Shown here in pieces: positions 9,125-22,393 of a stretch of 64,000 nt of DNA. The notes under the pieces were generated by a model. The model did not search any database, was not told the origin of the DNA, and worked only from the letters and a program-made list of their open reading frames with translations. The first letter of the stretch is position 1; the number at the start of each line of letters is the position of its first letter. Position numbers and translations under genes: made by a program. Source of the stretch: Hypomyces perniciosus (lineage: Eukaryota > Ascomycota > Sordariomycetes > Hypocreales > Hypocreaceae); assembly GCA_008477525.1 (NCBI GenBank), contig SPDT01000007.1:2294001-2358000 (forward strand), written 5' to 3'.

Positions 9125-11632
9125 GATGGGCGATACGTTCGTCTCGGGCGTGACAAAGGGTATGAAAGTTAGAACGGAATCGACAGAGGGCCGTGAGCAA
9201 TGATTGGAAAGAGGTTATTTGAAATGTATGCTGGGGCTTGCAAAGAGCGTGAAAATGAGCAGGGGGTTATTCTCTTGACAAACGTGGCTACCTTATGGTA
9301 GGCCAACGTTCTCGGGTAACTTGAGTCCGAAACGCAAATTCAAGGCCGATAGTAGGCAGTAATGGTCCAAATTAGAAGAAATAAACAAGCTGTCCCGAAA
9401 TAAAGCGTTTGTTACATAGGTGGTGTTGCCTTTTTAAAGTCTGCTGCCCGATCCACCGGGAGAGATACGATCCCCCGTGCTCTCGCGCATCTGGGAAATC
9501 TATATTCACCGACAATACTATGTGCAATTAGTATAATACGGAGTAGGCTCATCTTGTCATCCAAATAGCCCCTTTGAGACTTAAGCCACGGAGCAACGGG
9601 GCAACCCTCGTTGTGCTTCAGCCTCATGGAACGGCAGCCCGGGCAAATCAGATTCCGCCCCACTACGGCATTCATACGAAAACCCTATGAAAATGTCAGT
9701 GTTGCCCATTAGCTGACTTTCATCGATCCTATTGACGCTGTAAGCTTAAAGGAGAGCCTTGGCACCTCTGATCTAGCATACGCAATCCCGGGATTGAGAT
9801 ACACTCATTCGTTGTGGCTATGCCGCCACGTCAGCGTCTGAGGTTCATTTCCCCTGAGCACGCATGAAGTCCTGAGTAAGTTTAACAATCAATTTCGAAC
9901 AAAGTATTTGTTTTTCGTCCGACACGAGGAATGCAGCGTTGATAGCGTTCCGTCGCTTCCGGCCGCCTGCTCTCACTTTGATGGGCATTTCTCATCCAAG
10001 ACATCCTTATCAAGCGCCATATATGATATCCCCTGGCCTCCTTGATAGCAGCCAACTTCTCCAGTCTCAAACCCGAGGCCGGAAACGTGGCTGTGTGCTT
10101 GAGGTGTCATTCCTGGGCTCCTTTGTGTTGATCTGTGTGTTCTTAGGGAATAGACATGACTCAGCCTGCTCTACTCCGTACAGAACTCAGCATGTGTTTC
10201 TTGTATACAGACAAGACGCGTGCAAGCAATGAGGAGTATCGGCCACAGAGAAGCCCCTGACTTCAGCAGTGCTGCCCGGCATCGATGAACATGCAAATCC
10301 TGAGAGCAATGGCCCCCGACATAATAACGGCGACAAACGACTGAATGGTGACCCAAGACGGCAGTCGTCTCTGTGCTGTTGGGAGCATGCGCCTTGGCTT
10401 CGACAGATTACGGCTTGAGCCGACCAGACGCAGTATGTTCAGATGAGACTCTTGTAGTCAGGGTTGTTCAACGTTGACACGCAACATATAAGAATCCCGA
10501 TAGTACCATGGCTCTTCCAGGTGGCCGCCTCATCGATAATAGCAAGTTCCTGGTATAAAGATGCGACTACGGGGTCTCGAATCGTGGTTCTGCCGCGGTG
10601 ATCCTATGCCCTGTCTACTTGGGACAACGGGGAGCTGGTTAAAAGAAGGGCGACTTTAAAGCGAGGAGACGACGACACAACTCTATGACCGTACCGGAAT
10701 AACGATTAGGCTGTATGATACGGAGTTGCGGAGTGAAATCGGACCACCAAGAAGCGATCGCAAAGATAGTTTTCTCCTCTTTTTTTTGGCAAACGAGCAA
10801 AGTCGCGGGCGATACTAGCGGCCGAGGTAACTCCCTTCTTGCTCGGCATTTGGAGATTAGTATTGAGATTTATAAGCAGAACAAACCTAGGAATTGCCTT
10901 TCATGGACACGGATTTCGGATTTGGAGGTTTCCACACAGGCCAAGGAGAGTTCTTCATCGGACTTCACGAAACCCGATCCCCGCCATCCCCTGAACAGAA
11001 CTCGCACTCGCATTTATAAGCCGACGGCGATTCTCGATCCGGATCCGGAAACTCCGTAGTGAGGTCAAGAGAGAGAACGACTTGACGATCCTTTGAACGG
11101 CTCGAGATATAATAGGCTTATTTTAGCTTCACCTATGGGCCTCGATCCTCGGTATTTCGTCAGAGCCCCACCAGGAAAAAACGCAGAAGAAAATCGCGGA
11201 GTCGGGTTCTAAGATTCGGTTGACCAATGCGGAACAAGGATGCTCACGGCATCTCTGCCAAAAAGGGTCTCTTCAGGCCGGGGCATTGGCTGTAATACGA
11301 GTAATGACCAGATGGCGACGTCGGTTTGTACAAAGGTTGTGCCGGCGATATGTCCGGATGTGACATCGCCACCCGATCGTCTGTGGGGTATCCGCGTTGC
11401 ATTGTTCTAGAAGATTTGTCTACTAATCCTAATCAATGGGCTTTCGCAGTGTAATAACACTGCTAGTGGTAAGGCTTTTGTTTAGAGAGGGGGATGGATG
11501 GATGCATGGCTTTTTTTTGACGGGAGCATATAAAGCTATCTGGGCCGTCTGCTCTTGGTTCATGGTCCATATCCTCTCATCACTATCAAACGAGCCTCAC
11601 CTCAGACTACACACTCCATCCAATTCTTCACG
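9125..11632. other. Long intergenic region
   Basis: 2.5 kb with no supported gene. It carries two exact TACGGAGTA-class words (9537-9545, 10172-10180) and a near match at 10718. The last ~110 bases are the promoter and leader of the reductase gene. Confidence 0.55.
11529..11534 (+). promoter_or_regulatory. TATA box of the reductase gene
   Basis: TATAAA 99 nt upstream of the ATG at 11633, followed by a C/A-rich leader. Confidence 0.5.
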
Positions 11633-12819
11633 ATGCCGCGCGATAACCTCTCCGTCGTCCTCGCTGAGCGACCTACCGGCGACATCATTCCCGGCCAGAC
11701 ATTCCACCAGAAAATCACGCCTGCGCCCATCCCCGAAGACCTCAAGGATGGCGAGATTCTCGTCGAATCCCTCTACCTCTCTCTCGATCCCGCCATGCGA
11801 GGCTGGCTGAACGGTATGTCAAAAACATGATTAAGTTTAGCACGCCACTTGACAACAACATACTGACGCAAACAAGATGCCCGCTCCTATCTCCCCCCAG
11901 TCCAGATTGGCGCCGTTATGCGCGGTACCTCCGTCGCCCGAGTTCTGGCCTCAAGGAGCCAACAAGCCACCGTTGGCGACCTCGTCACTGCCACTTTTGG
12001 TTGGACTGAGTACGCGATCGTGCGCGAGGGCGAGTTCCAGCCTGCTTCTTCCTACCCCGCTGTCAAAGACCCGAAGGACATGCTCTCATATCTGGGATTG
12101 ACTGGCCTCACAGCCTGGGTTGGCATGATGAAGATTGGCCTGCCCAAGGCCGGCGAGACTGTTGTCATCTCTGGCGCAGCTGGTGCTACGGGCAGTATCG
12201 CTGGACAGATTGCCAAGGTTTTCGGTGCGCGAGTTGTTGGTATTGCGGGTGGTGACGACAAGTGCAAGTGGCTCATTGATGAGTTGGGCTTTGATGTTGC
12301 CCTGAACTACAAGGACCCCGACTTCAAGGAGAAGTTCAAAGAGGCCACCCCCAACTACATTGATGTCTACTTTGACAATGGTGAGCGAATTCGTGTCTTG
12401 GTACATCGGGAGATGTTAAAGATAGAGCCTGGCTAACTGTGTAACCTTCCTTAGTCGGCGGCGAAATCCTCAACGGATGCTTGGCTAGAGCCAAGGAGCA
12501 TGCCCGATTCATCATGTGCGGTGGCATCAGCCAGTACAACACCGATAAGCCCGAGGGTCCGAGCAACATCATGAAAGTCATCACCATGCGCATCCGCATG
12601 GAGGGCTTCATCATCTTCGACCACGTCAAGGATTTCTCCAAGGGCCGCAAGGAGCTCGCCCAGTGGGCATCTGAGGGCAAGATCAAGAAGACAGAGCACG
12701 TTGTCAAGGGTGGTTTGAAGGTTGCCGAGCAGGCTCTGGTTGACCTTTACAAGGGTGCTAACAAGGGCAAACTCCTGGTTGAGGTCAAGGATGCCAGCGA
12801 AAGCCCCTCCAAGCTGTAA
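11633..12819 (+). CDS. NADP-dependent medium-chain reductase (zinc-independent, CurA/prostaglandin-reductase type)
   Basis: Three exons, 11633-11813, 11877-12380 and 12455-12819, with introns of 63 and 74 nt; 349 residues, the usual family length. Family marks are LSLDPAMRGW near the N-terminus, MRGTSVARV at 75-83, and the nucleotide-binding loop SGAAGATGS at 159-167. The C-terminal block has CGGISQYN and an RMEGFIIFDH segment. The cysteine and histidine ligands of zinc alcohol dehydrogenases are absent, fitting the leukotriene-B4 dehydrogenase/double-bond reductase branch, which reduces alpha,beta-unsaturated ketones and aldehydes with NADPH in the cytosol. The physiological substrate cannot be read from sequence. 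Confidence 0.92.
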
Positions 12820-13603
12820 AATGGATAAAAATAATAACTGAACAGAATGGCATGGCATGAATGAAATAATAATGTACCATAGTTAAGAGATAAAGCGAAA
12901 TACTAGAAGATACCATCATCTCATCATCTCTATTGAGGGCAATTTCACGTTTCCTCTATTGCCTGCTACCCTTGCTGTTCTCCCGTTCTCGTAGCCTAGC
13001 AAGATGTTTGTCATCGTGCCAGAATGGTTGGGCTTTGCACGAAATCCGGCGAATTATGGGGCAAATTTGTGGTCTAACGTGCCAATCCAGGAGGTTGAGT
13101 AGCATCAGTATTACTCCGTGGTATGAGATTTTTTGGCATTTGATCACCATGTCTGTCCCCCCTCATTTCTTTCTTTCTTCCCTTCTCAACCAGCTCTCAC
13201 TGATTTAGTATTTCTCTGCTTATGCTGCCAATAGAAAATTTTGCTGGCGATATTTTTCGTACCAAGGCTATTTATGGCCATCTATGGCCAAGCCATTAAC
13301 CAATGTCCGATTCTAACCGATCCATGTGCTAGGCCATTTGTACTTAAATGACCTCTCTATCATATATCTCACCTTGCGAAGCTCGCTTTGCGCGATATCG
13401 TCTGAAATTGAATGACGTAAAGAGCTCTCAACGAACCACTGTTATTTTTCGCGCCGCAAATCGGACATTTTTTGTAGTAGTAGTAGTAGTAGCAACTATC
13501 AGAAAATGGGGGGATAAATTCTTCGACGCGCCCGTTGGCATCGCCGCCTCAGGGCTTTCTTTATTCTCGAAAGCAGAAGGACTGCAGCTGTCATCTGCGT
13601 AAT
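12820..13603. other. Intergenic
   Basis: No coding signal. A short (GTA)n microsatellite lies at 13474-13492, just upstream of the transporter gene. Confidence 0.6.
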
Positions 13604-15232
13604 ATGGCGATGGAGTCGTCTCGTAGAGGACCACCTGATATGGACGATGCCGCTGCAATGGTTGGCGAGGAGCGTCGCGCCATCGACCCTATCGTGGAGG
13701 CAAGAGTCGTGAGAAAAATTGACTGGTTCCTGATCCCGGCTATGATCTTTGGATGTGAGTACCTCCGCAACGTGAGGTAATTCCGCCGAGCATACGGAGT
13801 AGAAGCTGATGTGACTCTCACAGATGGCCTCGTATACTACGACAAGGCGATTCTGGGCTCTGCTGCTCTCTTTGGCATGACCAAAGACCTTGATCTGAGC
13901 GTAGTCGACAACTCAACCAACCCCCCTACTGTCGACACCAGACGGCTGAGCTGGGCTACATCGCTCTTCTACTTTGGCATGCTGGCCGGTCTGTATCCCA
14001 TGACGTTCGCCCTCCAGCGCTTCGACATCGGCCGAATCCTCGGCGGCGTCGTGATTGTCTGGTCTGCTGTTTGCATGCTCACTGCAGCGGTAACGTCGTG
14101 GCAAGGTCTTTACGTGCAGCGCTTCTTCCTGGGCTTCGTCGAGAGCATCATCCCCACTGGCTTCATGTGCATCGTCGCTGGGTATTACACGCAGGCTGAG
14201 CAGTCTTTGCGGCAGAGCTGGTGGTTCAGCAGCACCGGTCTGTTCACCATCATCGGCGGTGCGCTGAACTACGGGTTTGCCCAGATCACGGGCGGTGGAC
14301 TGCGAAGATGGCAGTACATCTACCTACTGGCCGGGTCTTTGACTTTTGTCTTTGGTTTGTTTTGCTTCGCACTGCCCAATTCTCCAGTTTCGGCCTGGTT
14401 CTTGACCAAGGAAGAGAGGTTCACCGCGGTGGAAAGGCTTCGTCACGGACAGACTGGTGTACGATGTACCAAGTTCAAGCCGTCACAGCTCAAAGAAGCC
14501 CTTCTCGATATCAAAGTCTGGCTTGTTGCGCTGATGATGGCCTCAGCATACACCATGAATGGTGCTGTGAGCGGTTTCGGGCCACTGATTGTATCAACCT
14601 TTGGTTGGGGCAATCTCGAGTCGATCCTGTTCCAGTTCCCACTTGGGGGGCTATGCTTCATCGTCATTCTGCTGACTGGGTATCTTGGATCCAAGTTCAA
14701 CAATATTCGAATCTTGATGCTCGTACTTACATGTCTGCCTGTCATTGCTGGTTGTGCGATTATTTGGAAGAGCGAATGGACGCTTCATGCAGCAGCTCCA
14801 GTTATCGGATACTCAATCACCGGTTTCTTCGGCGGGACAGTTAGTCTCATCATCACAATCGGCATGTCCAACGTAGCGGGCCATACAAAGAAGAGCTTCA
14901 TGGCCGCTACAATCTTTGTTGCCTATTGCGTCGGGAACATTGTAGGGCCACAGCTTGTGTGGTCACAGACAAAGGCCCAACACTATCCAGCTCTCTGGCT
15001 TGGTTTAATAATATGGTAAGTCTTCATTCATCGAACGCTGTCAAAAAAAGGGGGGGCTAACACAGCTCGCAGCTACATCATCTGCATTGCTGCAGCGGTG
15101 GCGCTATACTTTATACTTCGTGCTGCGAACAAAGAGAAGATGGCTTTGCCAAAGGATGAGGCGGAAAGAGCAAAGTTGGCGTTTCATGATCTTACAGACA
15201 AAGAGAATCCATACTTCCGGTATGTTTATTAG
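13604..15232 (+). CDS. MFS transporter, allantoate permease (Dal5)-like anion:cation symporter family
   Basis: Three exons, 13604-13754, 13824-15015 and 15073-15232, with introns of 69 and 57 nt; 500 residues. The protein opens with a polar N-terminus and KIDWFLIPAM. Exon 2 begins inside YGLVYYDKAILGSAALFG, the first helix pair typical of this family, and the protein ends NPYFRYVY. The membrane helices fill a normal 12-TM length. Family members import organic acids, vitamins, allantoate or dipeptides by proton symport at the plasma membrane; the substrate here is unknown. A second in-frame ATG lies two codons downstream of the chosen start. Intron 1 contains one copy of the dispersed word TACGGAGTA at 13793-13801. 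Confidence 0.92.
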
Positions 15233-15517
15233 ACGTTACGATGCTACTTTAGACGGCTTGCACAGAGGATACGACATTCCCCTGTGTTGTTCAGAAAACA
15301 AGGTCAGATGCTAGAATACTAGTAATTGTGTCTGGCACTGCAGCCTCACTCTTGAAGTCATGTCCGTTCTATTAATTTATCATTACACGTCTGCTGTATA
15401 GCATCTACTGGTATACCAACCAGTCAGTCTTTATCTAAACGCGTCCATGTAAAATCCAATAGATGACCCAAACCAATCAATCCAAACAATCGGTACGCCA
15501 TTGCAACTTTAGCCTAT

Positions 15518-17179
15518 TCAAAATATCCGTGTGATGCTCGGCTCAACCCATTCAATAGCCTTGCACCGCATGGAATCGCGCCACTTTTCGACTCTCGGTT
15601 CGTCCCAGCCAGCCTTGAAGTCTACCCACCTGGTATCTTTCGGCGGGGGCTTTCCTTTCAGCTCTTTCTTCTCCTCGTCTGTTAATATCGGTTCCGGATT
15701 TCGTGCCATGCCATAGCGTAGTGACTTCATAAGAATGCATTTCTTCTGATCTTTTCCTCTCCAGTTCCATTGCAAACAAGTGTCATCTATCGAGCATTGC
15801 TCCTGGCATGCTTGAGCCGAGTCAACGGGAACGGTCCAGCCATCCCATTCGCCATTATCCCAGTTCTCGAGAATATTCGGCGTTCCCGGATGACGAAATC
15901 TCCATAGATGAGAGTATATCAAGGGTCGCTACACGCAAGATGTTAGACACAGCCGCTTCAAGATTTAGGCTAGAATTGGATGATACCTCATAGTTCCGTT
16001 CTCCGAATTCCCACTTCCAGACGTCAACCATATCCTTCGGCGTAGTCTTATGTAGCGTCAGGACTGGTTGGCACCAGGTCACATTGTTGAATGGAATTCC
16101 ATGCAGCGGATGAGGATTAAACATGGGCCAGTATCCCTGAAGCGGTATACTGATATTCCACAAGGCCCAGCCGAGGACGCTGTCACCACAGCACTCGTGT
16201 GCAAGCAGAGGTAGCCACTTTTCGCTTAACGAAGGCTCGTTATATTGGCCAGTGGAGGATGAGTTGCGATGGAGAAGCGCCTTTACTGCGCCGCGGCTGA
16301 GAGCGTAGCCAGGACCACCATTAGCGAACCAGGTCTTAATGTCCTTCTCATCGTCATGGCGCCCGGGAGATGGTGAACCCATATAGATTGGCCTATCAGG
16401 ATCGAATGTTTGCAAAAATCGGAACAGGTTATCCCAAAAGACAAATCTGTCCCGCCAAGATTAGTATACTGAAGCGGAGGGAGATGTAAGACAAAAGGCT
16501 TGACTTACGTATCTGTTTCAAAGAAAAAGTAGAATGACTTGTTAGGCCTAAGCATCCAGGCCCTTTCCACCGCGGGCAAGAACTTGAATTTGTCAATGGT
16601 CCAGCCATTGATGCGCTTCGTCGCTTCCGTATCCTTATCCAGCGTGCCATTTTCCTGCATTTCCTTCTGCCACAAGTAATGCTGGATGTCGGGATTGTAG
16701 GTCTTGTTATAGTACGGCTTGGGGAGGTAGGCCAGAATGTCAATGACACTGTGGTTGCGGATTGTCTCGTCGAGGTCGGAGAAGATGAGTATTTCGCCGG
16801 GTTCAAAGCACGCGCTGACGCTGTCCAGCTGCGCCTCGAGCTTGGCGCGGTCCTCGCCGTGGCCCATCTTCAACACAGGCTGTACGAAGCTGAGCAGATG
16901 CTTGGGGAACGACGCGCAGAGGTCCTTGGTGGACGTGGTGGTAGGATCGAGATTGACGGGGTAGAAGTCGCTAATCGTCGCATACGGATAGAAATCCTCC
17001 AATTCTGACGTCCCCTCCCAGCCCAGCACGGGTAGGGTGGTGACGAAGCTGCTTTGACGCCATAGATAGACGGAGACGAAGATGAAGAAGATAGCTGCTG
17101 CGACTGCGATGCGAAGCAGACGCCTATTCAGGAGCCCCCAGAAGACGGACGAGTCCACAGGCTTGAACAGGAGAGCCAT
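15518..17179 (-). CDS. Fungal GT31 glycosyltransferase (Fringe/chondroitin-synthase-like), type II membrane protein
   Basis: Three exons on the minus strand: 16509-17179, 15987-16446 and 15518-15928, with introns of 62 and 58 nt; 513 residues. A short cytoplasmic N-terminus is followed by a membrane anchor at 22-40, the topology of Golgi glycosyltransferases. The catalytic part has FSDLDETI near 133-140 and FFETDTF around 219-225, where the acidic pair E221/D223 stands in the place of a metal-binding DxD. GGPGYALSRGAV and HECCGDSVLG follow. The C-terminal third has a Cys-spaced block (ACQEQC...CLQW...KKC) resembling a PAN/apple module. Likely role: Golgi glycan extension. It converges with the MFS gene 285 nt away. 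Confidence 0.88.
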
Positions 17180-19807
17180 GGCGGTCTGGACATGGCATTC
17201 GATGCTCTCTCTCGAGGAGGAAAAGGAAAACAGCAAACGGTGTGAGTGTGAGAATGGGTGATGGCGATAAAAATATCGCTGCCGCTGGGCTGACGCCCAA
17301 AATTGATGAGGAGACTCAGCATGGGTCAATCGGAGTACGGCATTGTTGGATCCAAGGTACTAAACCAAGTACAAAGTAATAGTGTAGTGTCTACGGCCGT
17401 TACTCCATACATACCTATTGCCAGGTACCCGACGTTTTATCCGTAATACCACGGAGTACTACCTGTACTACTACGACCGACAATGTACTCTGTAAGATCC
17501 CGCTAGTACAACATCAGGACTAGTAGTATCACGAGAGTTGTACTCCGTATTATTAATAGTCACAGAGGAGTACGAGTACTCGTGCGAAGCGCATTTTGCC
17601 CTCCTCCATATAAACCAGGGGGTGGCGGCGAGTATATTACTACTTGGCATAATAAACGCAAAGTCAATTGCAAGCCACACAACGGCTGCGGTTGTCTCGG
17701 CGCCGCGTGGCTCTCTTGGAGTGTATTGGAACATCTATGTCTAGCCAGGGGACCAGTGTTTCAGCCATGTTCTAGCAATCTTGATTGCAACGTACTACTC
17801 GTAGATGGTAATTATTCTGAAAGTGTAGGTGTACTTCGTAAGTAATAACGTATTCCATTGATATGGAGTGCCTGCTTAGCACCTACAAAGGACTATGTAC
17901 TCTGCAGGGCGGATCCTGGTATAAAGTTGGCCTGGGGGGCAACCCAAGCTGGTCCAACCCCTGGCCCCCAGCCGAAGCCACTCACTCGCCGCAAAATGCG
18001 CTTTGCTCTCTACGAGTACTTCGTAGATGAAGCACGAAAAACGCGGCAATAGACCTATCCACGAGTTCGGGAGATATAAACCCGTCGGCAGCATGATGAA
18101 TCCGAGCCCGAGCGCCTGTTTACATAAAATAATGTACTAGTATTATCATACTGTTTTCTTTTAATCTGTACGGAGTACAGAGTACTTCATAGTAGTATCT
18201 CGAGAGACAATGGGTGCATAAGTACTGGATGCCCTGATTTACGGAGTAGGGTGTTTATGAAATTTTCACATCAACTGGTCCATCCCACCGATTTACGACC
18301 CTACGATGCAAGATTCTGTCTGACCAGATAAGCTTATTAACACGGCAGTTGACGTACATGTACTACTGGGTTCTGTTCGGTCGGTTCGGAACGAGGTCTA
18401 TGCTTGGTGATCCTATCTACGTGCCACAAGGATTAAGAAGAGCTACGAGAGACCTGCCGGGTTTATTCCCCGATACCCAGTATTACTCCGTAGGTCCCTG
18501 CTTATGGACCTAGAATCACGCTGATCTTCTGTTGTTTAAATTGCTATACCCGAATTGCCAAACTGTCTCCCACTCAATAGCAAGATGAGTGTTCGGTCAT
18601 CCCTTTTCTAAAACTGGGAATGGCAGAACAAGTATGCTGTGACTCTGTTTATCCTTGTGGAAGTATCATCTCAGCAATCTGATCCTTGGTAGCTTCGATG
18701 ACGGGATCAAAACCCTCAGCATTGCTCACTGACGAGAGCCGAGAAGATTCCAAGTGCTTTGTGGGAACCGACAGAAGGCTATTTGGGATATGCGAGTCAA
18801 CCATCATCATGCATACCTTAGTCTGACGGCCCCTCCTAGCTCCACAGACGGGGTTACTTTTCAGGCATTGATCGGAGATGCTAGGAACGCAGGATCGAAG
18901 TCCGGTCGGTCAGTGGGGCATCCATCGGTTCATATTGCCCACAAGATCGTATTGCGTATTGACCGTATGTAGGTACTTTGAGCCCCGGTCCTCGACGGTG
19001 GAATTAGATAAAAGAATCAGCCTTGAACTGCTTGGAGAAAAGGCCGCGTATCGGGCAGAAGTACGAAGTATTGGCCACGGGAAAAGGTATCAAAACACCT
19101 CTCGCAGCATGTATGCCCCCTCTCGCTGGGGGCCTGGGATGTCGAGCGGCGGACAGATATTGCCCTCCCTTTCGAATATGGGTTTTACCCAAGTGGGCAT
19201 AGTACTTTATGCTAGCACATACATAGTAGATAAGTACCTAGTGTATAAATTCTTTGAATTGATCTTTGCTCTTGTCCTCAAACAATCGTATCCTCTAATA
19301 TAGAGAGCGGCGCCACACTATCTCAACATACGCCATCCTTGGAATATCACGAAAACCCGACTCAAATCACCAATAGAATCGCCTTTCTGGCATTCCCCCG
19401 CAGAAGTAGTGTGCTCCCATGCAGCTAGATATGCGTTAAGACCCAAACGGATGTCCATGGGCGATTATCAGATCATCAGATAAAAAATTGCGACCCCACA
19501 TGGAGTCCAGAACATCCCGGATGCTGCACGATTTAGCAGCCCTTTTTTGCCAAGTCTCCTATTAGCTCGATCCTCTTCTGCTCCGAGCCGATATGGCCGA
19601 GTTTGCTGAGAGGATAAATATGAGTTGACATATGCCTCATGGCGTCCCGGACTCGGGGTTTCGGGAAGGGATGCTTTGACTTCATGTTGTCTCCGTCATC
19701 AGGTCAAGGGCTTCTCTTGCGCTTTTACCCCGGACTTTGTCGTTAATAAAACTTCGAGAGTTGCACTGAGAACCCCTAAACGGTGTTTCTTTGACAGACG
19801 AAGCGAT
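17180..19807. other. Long intergenic region rich in TACG[G/A]AGTA words
   Basis: 2.6 kb without a supported gene. It holds exact words at 17541-17549, 18169-18177, 18240-18248 and 18484-18492, the variant TACTTCGTA/TACGAAGTA at 17832, 18017 and 19062, and several one-base variants (17329, 17451), often beside TAC or TAG triplets. It includes the divergent 5' flanks of the GT31 and the AIF-like genes. Confidence 0.6.
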
Positions 19808-21253
19808 ATGTTTCAGAAACCAAGGCTGTATGCCAAACTTGTTGGCTACGTTCTCTTTGTCGCCTGGACGGAGGTACGACGCGCTGTTAGAACAGCCATA
19901 ATCTGGCGACAAGTCCTCTGGTTTGGATCCTCGAAAGCACCCGCAAGGGACCACAATATCGTCATTATCGGCGGATCGTTTGCTGGATACCATGCGGCAC
20001 GAATAATCACCAAGAACCTTCCACCCCATAGCCCATACAAAGTCGTCGTTATCGAGCCCAATAGCCACCTCCAATTTACCTGGCTGCTACCGAGATTCTG
20101 TGTCGTCAAGGGCCACGAGGACAAAGCCTTTATCCCATATGGCGCTTACATCACTGGAATTCCTGAGGGATCCCTCCGCTGGGTGAAAGATCGGGTGGTG
20201 GGCATCGACGAGAAAAGCGTGCAGCTTCAGGACAGCGATGAGCAAATATCCTACGAGTTTCTCGTCATTGCAACTGGATCTGGAGTCTCACACGGCTTGC
20301 CGTCGCGAGTAAATGCCACAGATAAAATGGAGGGCATGAAGCGCCTTCGGACCATGCAGAAGAGCATCGAATCTGCCAAAACGGTTGTCGTCGCAGGAGG
20401 CGGCGCGGCGGGGGTCGAGGTTGCTACAGATGCGAAAGCTCTGTATCCAGACAAAAATATTATTCTCGTACACTCAAGGAGCGCTGTGATGCATCGTTTC
20501 GGCGAGAGTCTCCAGAAGGCTGCACACGAGGGACTGGAGAAATTGGGCGTGGAGCTCATTCTTGAGGAGCGTGTGGTCGATGAGGACGCTGCATCAAGGA
20601 CGGTCACACTGAAGTCTGGCAGAAAGATCACATGCGATTTCTTTGTAAGTTGGACACTCCCAGCTTGGGGTATCTTTTTCGATTGTTCTTTGCTGATGCA
20701 TTGGTGGGCAGATGAACTGCACTGGACAGAAACCCTTGTCCGACCTCCTTGCGAGTCTCTCCCCCGATTCGATCTCTCCAACAGGTCATATCAAGGTCAA
20801 GCCAACGCTCCAAATTGCCGATGATGCTCGCCCAAAAATCTACACCTGCGGTGATGTCGCCGACACCAAAACCCCGAACCCAAACTCTCGCGTCGCGATG
20901 CGCCAGGCAGCTGTCGTGGCGGACAACATCCTCCTCGCTACAGCAGGCAAAGAGCCTCATCATAAATACGAGAACTTCTGGGCAGATGGAATAATCAAGT
21001 TGACATTGGGTTTGGTACATCCCTCTGAGCTACCCCGTATCCCACTGTACATCTACTTATTGTTCTCTAGGAGCGTTCGGTCACTCACCTTGGTGATGGA
21101 AAGTCGGAGCTGTTATTTCGCAACAAAGAGAAGTACGAGACCCTCTTCGCAGCCGCGGTTTGGAAACACATGGGCGTGAAACCCTATGAGGATGAGTATA
21201 TGGTTGCTCATGGAATAGATACCCAGCCTGACAAGAAAATGGATACAGCTTAA
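19808..21253 (+). CDS. AMID/AIF-like FAD-dependent NAD(P)H oxidoreductase
   Basis: Three exons, 19808-20644, 20712-21014 and 21071-21253, with introns of 67 and 56 nt, all phase 0; 440 residues. A hydrophobic/basic N-terminus (LVGYVLFVAWTEVRRAVR) suggests membrane association. The FAD-binding Rossmann motif IVIIGGSFAG is at 51-60, ATGSG at 155-159, the NAD(P)H-binding motif VVVAGGGAAGVE at 193-204 and the second FAD motif YTCGDVAD at 323-330. This is the pyridine-nucleotide-disulfide oxidoreductase fold of ferroptosis-suppressor/AMID proteins and fungal AIF-like proteins, which reduce quinones or act in mitochondrial stress. The frame stays open upstream without an ATG, so I start at 19808. 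Confidence 0.88.
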
Positions 21254-21491
21254 TGGGGCTATAATTATCACGAAGGATATTGTATTAGGAGGGTAACAGG
21301 CGACATCACATTCGATCATCATCAAGTCGTTCTTTTTCGTGAATCTACTCACAATTGTGTTGTGGAGTCTTGGGGAATATTTACATCTTCTCATTTGCAG
21401 CCCGACTTCTTGCAACTTAGAAACCTTGCAAGTTTCCAAACTGCCACGCAGGCATCTATCTACACATATCGAAACGACATGGAGAGTGTTC

Positions 21492-22352
21492 TCAATTGAA
21501 CTTCGCCACCCATACATCCATAGTCCTGGCTTTCTTGACCTCAAAAGCCTCCATAGCCGAAATAACGGCATCTCGGGACGATCGGAGAAGAGCCTTGATC
21601 TTGGGGTCCTCCACATGCTCCTCAACCTCTACCAAAAATTCCTTGTCCTTGATGGTTCCAGTCTCCCAAGCGCCATCCTGGAGGGTCTCCTCAGGCACAA
21701 CAAAAGCTTCTCCATCCAGATTCCACCCCTTCGAGGCCGCCGCGTCCGTGATGGCGAGAGGGCTAGACAGGCATCGAATGTTGGCCTCGCTTGCCTTGTT
21801 GTGTGCTTCAAGTGTCGCTCTGGCCAGTGCGGCCAGTACATGCGGCACGGCATGCTTCTCGGTCGCCTTGAGCGCATACTCAGCAATGAGGAGAGAAGTG
21901 GCGCGTCCTCTCAAGGCGGCGAGGATGTTTGCAAGAACCTCAGGCGAGTCGAAATACCAGATACAGTGGGCAAACACGACATAGTCCCATGTCTTGTCCG
22001 CGTTCTTCGCTAAGAAGTCCACCGGGTTCGCGAAGTGCCACGAGATACGGCTACCCACCGCACTGTCGGAGATGTGGGCTTGGGCTTGAGCAAGCGTATA
22101 CGGGGCTCCGTATTCCGGGCTGCCGGGGTCCACGGCATCGACATGACCAGTGGGGCCGACAGCCTCGGCGAGAACGGCGGTGCAATTACCCTGGCCACAG
22201 CCGATTTCAAGGACGCGGCTTCCCGGGGCAATGCGCCAGAAGTTGGCTAGTTTGATGCGGTGCTCGGCTTGACGGGTTTCAACAGCCAGAGGAGTGATAG
22301 AGTAGGCTGCGATGGTGGCCGCGGCAGAAGCCGGGATGGGCTCGAAGGATGC

Positions 22353-22355
<3 letters not shown>
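21492..22355 (-). CDS. SAM-dependent methyltransferase, class I
   Basis: An intronless gene of 287 residues. Motif I, VLEIGCGQGN, lies at 48-57, the acidic post-motif VDAVDPG follows about 20 residues later, and DYVVFAHCIWYF is in the motif IV position. The N-terminus (about 1-40) is helical, as in small-molecule methyltransferases. The substrate is unknown; nothing next to it points to a pathway. It converges with the AIF-like gene, leaving 238 nt. Directly before its ATG lies an uninterrupted CAA repeat in the mRNA sense (22356-22390). Confidence 0.88.

Positions 22356-22390
<35 letters not shown>
22356..22390 (-). repeat. (CAA)n microsatellite abutting a start codon
   Basis: On the plus strand this is about twelve TTG units; in mRNA sense it is (CAA)n ending exactly at the ATG of the methyltransferase. 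Such unstructured leaders lack secondary structure, so an effect on translation is possible but not shown. Confidence 0.8.

Positions 22391-22393
<3 letters not shown>

Noticed and set aside
14221..14844. Alternative plus-strand frame of 207 codons
   Set aside because: It overlaps the MFS transporter exon in another frame and lacks membrane segments or a start context.
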